A stretch of 64,000 nt of DNA from Paenibacillus sp. OV219. GTDB taxonomy: Bacteria > Bacillota > Bacilli > Paenibacillales > Paenibacillaceae. Shown piece by piece: positions 57,885-64,000 of this stretch; within the stretch, counting starts at the first letter, position 1; each line of letters opens with the position of its first letter. The position numbers and the translations under genes are program-made. The stretch is taken from assembly GCF_900110075.1 (NCBI RefSeq), contig NZ_FOCJ01000002.1, positions 708,863-772,862 on the forward strand, given 5' to 3'. The notes below the pieces were generated by a model. It was not told where the DNA came from. It saw only the letters and a list, made by a program, of their open reading frames with translations, and ran no database searches.

Positions 57885-59432
57885 TTGAGTCAACCTATGT
57901 ATATGATCGGAGTTGATATCGGGACAACGAGCACGAAGTCCGTGCTGTTCGAGGAGAACGGTACCGTTGTCGCGAAGGCCGATGAGGGTTATCCGCTGTT
58001 TACGCCAACAGCGTCTATCGCCGAGCAGGATCCCGATCAAATTTTCCACGCCGTCATCCATACGCTAAAGAATGTGATCGCGAAGAGCGGCGCGAGTACC
58101 AATCAAATTATGTTTGTCTCGTTTAGCTCGGCGATGCATAGCGTCATTGCTGTCGATACAGAAGGTAAGCCGTTGACACGCTGCATCACATGGGGAGATA
58201 ACCGGAGCGCGGCTTGGTCCGAGCGGCTGAAGGATGAATTCGGGGGCCATCACATTTATCTGCGGACCGGAACGCCGATCCACCCGATGTCGCCACTGCC
58301 GAAGCTCATGTGGCTTCGCAATGATATGGAATCTTTATTTAATCGGGCAAGCAAGTTTATTTCGATCAAGGAATATGTATTTGCTCGACTGTTCGGCGAG
58401 TATGTTATCGATTATTCGCTCGCATCGGCGACAGGCATGTTCAATCTCACTAAGCTCGATTGGGACGAAGAGGCACTAGCACTCGCAGGCGTGACGCGTG
58501 ATCGGCTATCGCAGCCGGTACCGACGACACATGCATTGCAAGGAATGAACGCCGTATTCGCCGAGGAGATCGGTCTTGACATATCGACACCATTCATCGT
58601 CGGCGCAAGTGACGGCGTACTCTCTAATCTTGGTGTGAACGCTATTGAACCAGGCGTCGTTGCAGCGACGATCGGCACGAGCGGAGCAATTCGGACGGTA
58701 GTGGACAAGCCGATGACCGACCCGGAGGGGCGCACCTTCTGCTATGCCTTAACAGATAAATTGTGGGTCATCGGCGGTGCCGTTAACAACGGCGGTATGC
58801 TGCTGCGGTGGGCTCGGGATGAGTTTGCGGCTGCCGAAGTGGAGACTGCGAAGCGACTTGGCATAGACGCTTACGATCTGCTCATGGAGATCGCTTCGCA
58901 AGTGAGACCTGGCGCAGACGGACTTCTATTCCATCCGTATATGACTGGTGAACGGGCGCCGCTCTGGAACTCTAATGCAAGAGGTTCGTTCTTCGGGCTC
59001 ACGATGCACCATCGCAAAGAACATCTGATTCGCGCCGTGCTAGAAGGCGTTATTTTCAACCTGTACACGGTGTTGCTCGCCATGGAGGAGAACATAGGAC
59101 GTCCGACCAAAATCCAAGCGACGGGAGGCTTCGCAAGGTCGCAGCTCTGGCGTCAAATGATGGCGGATATTTTCGACCAAGAAGTCGTCGTGCCGGAGAG
59201 CTTCGAGAGCTCATGTCTCGGCGCTGTCGTACTCGGTCTCTATGCGACTGGCAGAGTCGACTCCCTGAATGTCGTCTCGAAGATGGTCGGCGCAACGCAT
59301 GTACATCATCCGATTGGGGCAAATGCAGAAATCTATCATCAGCTTCTGCCGATCTATATCCGACTGGCGCGCCAGCTCGAAACCGAGTATGAGTCGATCG
59401 CGAGATTCCAACAGCAGTATGCGCAATCTTAA
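57885..59432 (+). CDS. gntK: Gluconokinase
   Basis: Phosphorylates gluconate to 6-phosphogluconate, feeding gnd. About 515 aa, FGGY carbohydrate kinase family: the first phosphate loop GVDIGTTSTKSVLFEENG, AEQDPDQIFH, WGDNRSAAWSERL, IGTSGAIRTV, and GGFARSQLWRQMMADIF near the C terminus. Start: TTG 57885 with GAAAGAAGG about 8 nt upstream gives MSQPMYMIG; the ATG at 57846 adds 13 residues and lacks a ribosome binding site. The length agrees with B. subtilis GntK (513 aa). Confidence 0.95.
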   Translation: MSQPMYMIGVDIGTTSTKSVLFEENGTVVAKADEGYPLFTPTASIAEQDPDQIFHAVIHTLKNVIAKSGASTNQIMFVSFSSAMHSVIAVDTEGKPLTRCITWGDNRSAAWSERLKDEFGGHHIYLRTGTPIHPMSPLPKLMWLRNDMESLFNRASKFISIKEYVFARLFGEYVIDYSLASATGMFNLTKLDWDEEALALAGVTRDRLSQPVPTTHALQGMNAVFAEEIGLDISTPFIVGASDGVLSNLGVNAIEPGVVAATIGTSGAIRTVVDKPMTDPEGRTFCYALTDKLWVIGGAVNNGGMLLRWARDEFAAAEVETAKRLGIDAYDLLMEIASQVRPGADGLLFHPYMTGERAPLWNSNARGSFFGLTMHHRKEHLIRAVLEGVIFNLYTVLLAMEENIGRPTKIQATGGFARSQLWRQMMADIFDQEVVVPESFESSCLGAVVLGLYATGRVDSLNVVSKMVGATHVHHPIGANAEIYHQLLPIYIRLARQLETEYESIARFQQQYAQS

Positions 59433-59446
59433 ATATGAACTTTTAC

Positions 59447-59480
59447 AGACCACATCGTTATTTGATGTGGTCTATTTATT
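59447..59480 (+). terminator. Terminator after gntK
   Basis: AGACCACATC (59447-59456) pairs perfectly with 59464-59473; the tail is ATTTATT. Confidence 0.7.
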
Positions 59481-59613
59481 AATTGCATATGGCCAAACAG
59501 GGTAATACAATCAGATTAAGACAAAATCGTTTTTTTAAACCTACATCATACACTCTCATCGTTCCAGCCGATAAACGCTTATCTTAATTAAAGGATGGTG
59601 TGAATAAATACTC

Positions 59614-60396
59614 ATGAGTCATACAACCGGCAAATTAACGGGTCGAATCGCGATTGTTACAGGTGCAAGTCGTAGAGCAGGAATCGGAGCGGCAGTGTGC
59701 AAAGAGTTGGCATTTCAAGGTGCAGATGTGTTTTTTACACATTGGGATAACTACGATCAACAGATGCCTTGGGGCAGTAATCAAGTAGAATCAGAGCAGC
59801 TTCAAGAGGAAATACGCTCTATGGGCGTTCGCTGTGAACACCTCAAATTAGATTTATCCTTATCAGAAAACATGGTAGAATTATTGAATCGTGTCAATCA
59901 GAGGCTGGGTGAGCCTTCCATTCTTGTAAACAATGCTTGCTACTCGGTAAATGATGATCTAACTACGATTACTTCTGCGTCTCTAGATGCCCACTATGCA
60001 ATTAATGTCAGGGCTGTAGTTTTACTTAGTGTGGAATTCGCCAAAAGATTTAGTAAGCAGTTCGGTGGCCGAATCATCAACATGACATCTGGCCAGTCAC
60101 TTGGCCCAATGGTCGGTGAAATTTCTTATGCCACGACAAAAGGAGCGGTAGATTCATTCACACGCACTTTTGCAGCTGAAGTTGGCTCTAAAGGAATTAC
60201 AGTGAATGCAGTAAATCCGGGTCCAACGGACACGGGATGGATGACCGATGAACTTCGATTGCAGCTTTCGAATCAATTTCTTTCTGGTAGAGTAGGGTTG
60301 CCCAAGGATGCTGCTCGTTTAGTCGCGTTCTTAGCCTCCGATGATGCCGAGTGGATTACAGGCCAAGTGCTCCATTCAACCGGGGGATTCAATTAG
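59614..60396 (+). CDS. SDR family oxidoreductase (FabG-like)
   Basis: A 260-aa SDR: TGASRRAGIGAAV at the nucleotide-binding turn (with two extra residues in the usual TGxxxGxG loop), LVNNACYS, the Ser in NMTSGQSLGP, catalytic YATTKGAVDSF, and the NPGPTDTGWM segment. Such insertion-bearing loops are seen in the 3-ketoacyl-reductase-like SDRs of Bacillus. No clear ribosome binding site lies just before the ATG; AAAGGATGG is about 16 nt away. It overlaps the convergent merR gene by 8 bases. Confidence 0.88.
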   Translation: MSHTTGKLTGRIAIVTGASRRAGIGAAVCKELAFQGADVFFTHWDNYDQQMPWGSNQVESEQLQEEIRSMGVRCEHLKLDLSLSENMVELLNRVNQRLGEPSILVNNACYSVNDDLTTITSASLDAHYAINVRAVVLLSVEFAKRFSKQFGGRIINMTSGQSLGPMVGEISYATTKGAVDSFTRTFAAEVGSKGITVNAVNPGPTDTGWMTDELRLQLSNQFLSGRVGLPKDAARLVAFLASDDAEWITGQVLHSTGGFN

Positions 60397-60805
60397 AGGG
60401 GTCTGGACGATATACTGCCGCTAGCATAGCCTGAGCTTTCTGTGGATTCTCTATTAAAGTCTTTCTATATTCAAGCATCCAGTTGAGCGTCAGAAGCATC
60501 TGATCGTACTCATCTTTCTTACGCTCGATCTCGTCTATTTTCTTGTAAATCCATTCCATTATTTCATGATTGGTACGGGCATTCGAATCATGCTCTTGCA
60601 ATATCGTCTTCAGCTCAGCCAGCGAACAGCCGATGCCTTGAAACTTCTTGATCAGCTTCAAACGCTCGATGGCCTCGTCTGAGTAGTTGCGGTAATTATT
60701 CTTCTCTCTCTGAATATGTCTGCCGTCGAGCAAGCCTTCTTTTTCATAAAAGCGTATCGTGTGAGCAGTCAAACCCATCTTGTCAGCTAATTCTTGAATT
60801 TTCAT
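60389..60805 (-). CDS. MerR-family transcriptional regulator
   Basis: A 138-aa regulator with the N-terminal MerR winged helix (MKIQELADKMGLTAHTIRFYEKEGLL) and a coiled-coil dimerisation helix. There is only one Cys (GIGCSLAEL) and no metal-binding Cys pair, so it belongs to the YyaN/AdhR-like group that responds to aldehydes or other electrophiles rather than to mercury. It is divergent from the SDR/epimerase gene at 60901, whose promoter has a 19-bp spacer. Confidence 0.93.
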   Translation of the reverse strand: MKIQELADKMGLTAHTIRFYEKEGLLDGRHIQREKNNYRNYSDEAIERLKLIKKFQGIGCSLAELKTILQEHDSNARTNHEIMEWIYKKIDEIERKKDEYDQMLLTLNWMLEYRKTLIENPQKAQAMLAAVYRPDPSN

Positions 60806-60826
60806 CCTAATGGCTCCTTCAAATGC

Positions 60827-60857
60827 TTGCCTTAGAGTTCACTTCATAGTTTAGACT
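60827..60857 (+). promoter_or_regulatory. MerR-type promoter with 19-bp spacer
   Basis: TTGCCT (60827-60832), 19-bp spacer, TAGACT (60852-60857). The overlong spacer with an imperfect dyad (AGAGT-TC-ACTTC) is typical of promoters activated by MerR proteins that untwist DNA. It points towards the gene at 60901. Confidence 0.65.
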
Positions 60858-60900
60858 TGAGCTGAACACTTCGTCAAATGCATATAAGGAGGAGAAAATA

Positions 60901-61731
60901 ATGCGTATATTCATAACTGGAGCAGCAGGCTATATTGGTACAGCAGTTGTCCGAGAACTCATCAATGCAGGTCATCAGGTTGTGGGTCTTACCCGTACAG
61001 AGAGTGGTGCCGAAATATTACAGAGATTAGGGGCTGAGGTTCAGCGAGGAGCTCTAGAAGATCTGGATTGCCTTCGAAGCAGCGCGGCCGCTTCGGACGG
61101 CGTCATTCATCTGGCGTTTAATCACGATTTCTCAGACTTCGCCGGCTCGCTCGCAACCGATCTTCGCGCCATCGAGGCAATGGGAGAGGGGCTTGTAGGT
61201 TCTGGAAAGCCGCTAGTCGTTACCGCTCATGCAAATGGCCATGCATCGGAGGAGGCAGCATTCGCACTTGCTGAGCGAGGCGTGCGGTCATCGGTCGTTT
61301 CCCTTGCACCTTCCGTGCATGGTGAAGGAGATAAAGGTTTTGTTCCGAGATTGATCCATATCGCCAGGGAAAGAGGCGCTTCAGCCTACATTGGAGACGG
61401 AACCAACCGTTGGCCGGCGATTCACCGTCTAGATGCGGCTACCTTGTTCCGCTATGCAGTGGAATCTGCACCGGCAGGCGCACGTTTGGATGGCGCCCAC
61501 GATGAGGGTATTCCGTTCCATCATATTGCTGGCGTCATCGGCCGTCACTTAAACGTCCCGGTAGTCAGCATCCCACGTGAAGAGGCAGAAGCTTATTTCG
61601 GTTTTCTAGGTCTGGTCGCGTCGCTCGACATTCCAAGATCAAGTGGAACGACGCAGGAACTGCTTGGCTGGAAGCCCGCACAATCGGGACTTATCGCAGA
61701 CCTTGAGCAGGGAAACTATTTCAACAAGTAA
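60901..61731 (+). CDS. NAD(P)-dependent epimerase/dehydratase-like SDR
   Basis: A 276-aa extended SDR with the Rossmann motif ITGAAGYIGTAV at the N terminus and DGVIHLAFNHDFSDF. At the usual active-site position, where YxxxK is found, the sequence reads HANGHASEE and SVHGEGDKGFVPRLI, so the canonical Tyr-Lys pair is not obvious, as in many NmrA/SDR-like proteins of this type. It is probably controlled by the divergent MerR protein through the 19-bp-spacer promoter. GGAGGAG lies before the ATG. Confidence 0.88.
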   Translation: MRIFITGAAGYIGTAVVRELINAGHQVVGLTRTESGAEILQRLGAEVQRGALEDLDCLRSSAAASDGVIHLAFNHDFSDFAGSLATDLRAIEAMGEGLVGSGKPLVVTAHANGHASEEAAFALAERGVRSSVVSLAPSVHGEGDKGFVPRLIHIARERGASAYIGDGTNRWPAIHRLDAATLFRYAVESAPAGARLDGAHDEGIPFHHIAGVIGRHLNVPVVSIPREEAEAYFGFLGLVASLDIPRSSGTTQELLGWKPAQSGLIADLEQGNYFNK

Positions 61732-61766
61732 TAATAGTCAGGTCATTCCGCGGGGAGAGGATCAGT

Positions 61767-62282
61767 TTGTTGAACAATCATATGGTTACTATTGATCAAT
61801 ACAAGCGGGATCTGGACAGCTACTCTATTGAGCAACTGCGATTTAAAAGTGAAGAAAACGTATGGTCGGTCGGGCAAATGTACATCCACGTAATCGAAGT
61901 GGCGAAAGAGTACATCGGGCATATTGAAACATGCTCTAAGACAATGCTCGAAGAGTCTGTAGGCAAAACTGCAGACGGTACGAAAGCGCTTGCCGAACAA
62001 GAGTGGCCCAATATCCGTGTGAAACTTGATGAACTGCCCAACGCGACAACTAATCCTGCGAGCAAGGATGAAATCATAGCTGGTCTGGAGCACGTTCTAG
62101 AGAAGTTGAGCTACTGGGCAGGTTGTATAGATGAAGTGAATCCGGCTTGCAAGGTGCACCATGGCTGGTTTGGCTGGCTGGGTGCGAGTGAATGGTTTGA
62201 GATGGTTGGTATGCACAGCCGGCACCATTTACGCCAAAAGGCGGAGCTGGACGAGAAACTGGCGGAGGCAGGCATAAGATAG
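61767..62282 (+). CDS. DinB-like protein
   Basis: About 171 aa, four-helix bundle of the DinB/YfiT superfamily. Candidate metal-binding His are in MYIHVIEVAKEY (about residue 37) and in the C-terminal MHSRHHLRQK pair, and the WSVGQMYIHV segment is the family's usual first motif. Members include thiol transferases and damage-inducible proteins without known activity. It uses a TTG start (61767 or 61770) with GGGGAGAGGA upstream. Functional assignment beyond the family is not possible. Confidence 0.85.
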   Translation: MLNNHMVTIDQYKRDLDSYSIEQLRFKSEENVWSVGQMYIHVIEVAKEYIGHIETCSKTMLEESVGKTADGTKALAEQEWPNIRVKLDELPNATTNPASKDEIIAGLEHVLEKLSYWAGCIDEVNPACKVHHGWFGWLGASEWFEMVGMHSRHHLRQKAELDEKLAEAGIR

Positions 62283-62310
62283 CTATCATTCCTTATAAGG
62301 TGGAATCACT

Positions 62311-63222
62311 ATGGAAGATTTCAAGCAAACAGCGGATCGTTTTGTGAAGGATCGCTTCGGTGACCGTGCTCTCAATCTTGCGTCCCTGGCATCTGGTGAT
62401 TGGTCGAGAGCTTATTCCTTCTTGCTCGATGGGCGTGAAATGGTTATTCGTTTCGGCGCATATGTGGGTGATTTCGAGAAGGATCGTGTAATGGGGGCAT
62501 TTTCTATGGACACGATGCCGATTCCAAAGGTTGTAGAGGTTGGTGAGACGGAGAATGGATTTTTTGCCATATCTGAACGTATTCAAGGAGAAAAGCATCT
62601 CGATGAGCTTGATGAATCGGAAATACGAATTGTCCTTCCACAGTTGTTCGATGCGCTCTTCGAGCTTCAGGAGCTAGATCTCACTAGCACACAGGAAATT
62701 GGACTTTGGCGTCCGGAAGGAACTGGTCCGAGCTGGGCAGCAGAGCTATTGTCGGTGGCTGAGCCTAGAGACAGGCTTGCCGGCTGGCGCGATCGGTTAG
62801 ACACTTCGCCGAGAGAGGCAAGTATCTTCGATGCTGGTGTTGCAAAGCTTCGTCAACTCGCACCACAGCTTCCGGAGATCCGAGGAATCGTTCATAACGA
62901 TCTTTTGAACCGAAACGTGCTGGTGGCCAATGGGAAACTAGCCGGAGTTTTCGACTGGGGAAATGCGGTCTATCGTGATCCACTCTACGATCATGCTCTG
63001 TTTCTTTATTGTTGGCCTTGGTTTCCGCAATGGCATGGTATTGACCTGCAGGAGATACTCGATCAACACTGGGAAAAGCGCGGTGGCCCGCCTGCACAGA
63101 TGAAGGAACGCCTACTCTGCTGTCTCATCCACATTGGGCTTGACAATATCGCATACTGCGCTTTTAGAGAACGCACAGAAGATATGAGACAAAATGCCGA
63201 TCAATTGTTGACTTACATCTAA
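62311..63222 (+). CDS. Hygromycin-phosphotransferase-like kinase (APH family)
   Basis: A 303-aa aminoglycoside phosphotransferase-family protein with the overall pattern of hygromycin B 4-O-kinase: LASGDWSRAYSFLLDG, PIPKVVEVGETENGFFAISERIQGE, catalytic loop VHNDLLNRNVL and metal-binding DWGN. The last block (FLYCWPW, HWEKRGGP, LDNIAYC) also parallels that enzyme. APH-fold proteins also phosphorylate other small molecules, so resistance is not demonstrated. The start is an ATG 28 bp after the DinB gene; AAGGTGG is upstream. Confidence 0.88.
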   Translation: MEDFKQTADRFVKDRFGDRALNLASLASGDWSRAYSFLLDGREMVIRFGAYVGDFEKDRVMGAFSMDTMPIPKVVEVGETENGFFAISERIQGEKHLDELDESEIRIVLPQLFDALFELQELDLTSTQEIGLWRPEGTGPSWAAELLSVAEPRDRLAGWRDRLDTSPREASIFDAGVAKLRQLAPQLPEIRGIVHNDLLNRNVLVANGKLAGVFDWGNAVYRDPLYDHALFLYCWPWFPQWHGIDLQEILDQHWEKRGGPPAQMKERLLCCLIHIGLDNIAYCAFRERTEDMRQNADQLLTYI

Positions 63223-63272
63223 TGTGATGACAATGCTGCTGTATGTAACTCTCATCGATCGAACACCGTTAG

Positions 63273-63308
63273 AAAGCTGTCCGAGTTAACTCGGGCAGCT
63301 TTTCATTT
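63273..63308 (+). terminator. Terminator after the APH gene
   Basis: A 13-bp stem (63273-63285 with 63290-63302, one wobble), loop TTAA, tail TTTCATTTG. Confidence 0.75.
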
Positions 63309-63495
63309 GTTGTGATTAGAAAGTAGAGTAGGGTAGGCTTGTGGACGCCACAATATCTTTATAAGGGAAGTGAATATGAACAGGAATATTTTAACACTGG
63401 ACTAGTACGTTGATACCATGTTAATCTAACATTCCGCCGCTGAGAGGTAAGCCAAGCACGGTGGTCGAAACGAAAAACAAGTTGAAAAATAAAGC

Positions 63496-63525
63496 TTGCA
63501 ATTGAATTTCGATATATGATATATT
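63496..63525 (+). promoter_or_regulatory. Putative rRNA operon promoter
   Basis: TTGCAA (63496-63501), 18-bp spacer, TATATT (63520-63525), with an AT-rich stretch just upstream (63470-63495) that could act as an UP element. The region 63309-63470 before it shows no other feature. Confidence 0.55.
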
Positions 63526-63531
63526 CTAATT

Positions 63532-63723
63532 CCGGTCGCGAGGCTGGGACGAGAAAAAAGTAAGTTTGTTCCTTGAAAACTGAACAATGAGCGACCTGTC
63601 AAAAGGTCATAAAATACGTCGAAACGACGATCGCCATCTGGTGAAAGTGTTTCTGACGAGCTAGTTTTTTGAATGAGCTAACAAGCAAATTCATTTGGCG
63701 CAAATGGCTTCGCCATTTCGCCT
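63532..63723 (+). ncRNA. rRNA leader
   Basis: The 5' leader includes TTCCTTGAAAACTGAACAA (63569-63587), highly conserved before 16S genes of Bacillales, and a GACCT/AGGTC hairpin. A GGCG-AAATGG stem with a CTTCG loop (63697-63722) abuts the mature 16S 5' end and may be part of processing. Confidence 0.7.
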
Positions 63724-64000
63724 ATTATGGAGAGTTTGATCCTGGCTCAGGACGAACGCTGGCGGCGTGCCTAATACATGCAAGTCGAGCGGATCTTGTC
63801 CTTCGGGACAAGGTTAGCGGCGGACGGGTGAGTAACACGTAGGCAACCTGCCTGTAAGATCGGGATAACATTCGGAAACGGATGCTAATACCGGATATAC
63901 AATTCAGCTGCATGGCTGAGTTGGGAAAGACGGTGCAAGCTGTCACTTACAGATGGGCCTGCGGTGCATTAGCTAGTTGGTGGGGTAACGGCTCACCAAG
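63724..64000 (+). rRNA. 16S ribosomal RNA, 5' part
   Basis: The universal AGAGTTTGATCCTGGCTCAG is at 63731-63750, followed by the GACGAACGCTGGCGGCGTGC block and CAAGTCGAGCGGATCTTGTC. The helix with TTGTCC-TTCGGGACAA suits Paenibacillaceae. The start is set seven bases before AGAGTTTGAT. The gene continues beyond the window. Confidence 0.97.

Overview
The window looks like the chromosome of a Paenibacillus-type member of the Bacillales. The evidence is the recA-recX-rny-ymdB-spoVS-korAB-miaB-ricA synteny, sporulation and Ric-complex genes, AGGAGG-type ribosome binding sites, frequent GTG/TTG starts, and a 16S rRNA 5' end with the helix sequence typical of Paenibacillaceae. Most genes are on the + strand. 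Exceptions are an MFS transporter, a lipoprotein, a threonine synthase and a MerR regulator. The species assignment is inference; no search was run.

Layout. 1-11.5 kb is conserved core: the recA 3' part, recX, RNase Y, the YmdB phosphodiesterase, spoVS behind a convincing sigma-H promoter, an M19 dipeptidase, a 2-oxoacid:ferredoxin oxidoreductase, a PduL-like acyltransferase, miaB and a RicA homologue with an unusual His/Asp run. 11.5-17.8 kb holds small housekeeping or envelope genes and a CopA copper ATPase. 17.8-23.7 kb is a cobalamin riboswitch followed by btuFCD-cobTUS, which takes up corrinoids and assembles the lower loop of B12. 23.8-34.8 kb mixes nitronate monooxygenase, two antibiotic-nucleotidyltransferase-like genes, hrpB, a short HelD paralogue, a decayed intergenic island with tandem repeats, and DUF genes. 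35-37 kb is an OmpR-type two-component system. 37-42.3 kb holds thrC, a divergent lysR, a flavoprotein, a half-size MFS protein and an azoreductase.

42.4-46.1 kb carries a canonical HelD, a GNAT and a VTT-domain membrane protein. 46.2-48.5 kb is a compact operon (51-codon ORF, Nudix, ComB-like, methyltransferase), followed by a heterodimeric ABC exporter (48.6-52.3 kb). 52.5-54.6 kb has a DUF2306 protein behind an overlapping 24-codon leader ORF, gene remnants, and an MgtC-family protein. 54.6-59.4 kb is a gluconate catabolic cluster (gnd-gntR-gntP-gntK) with two GntR-type palindromes. 59.6-63.2 kb holds two SDR proteins, a MerR regulator facing a 19-bp-spacer promoter, a DinB-like protein and a hygromycin-kinase-like protein. 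The window ends in an rRNA promoter, leader and the first ~277 nt of 16S rRNA.

I found no CRISPR array, prophage, transposase or complete defence system. The less ordinary signals are: the HelD paralogue lacking most of the N-terminal arm segment; the 24-codon leader ORF stop/start-overlapping a membrane protein gene; the sORF-Nudix-ComB-methyltransferase operon; the His-rich RicA; and the 51-bp minisatellite next to a sigma-factor remnant.
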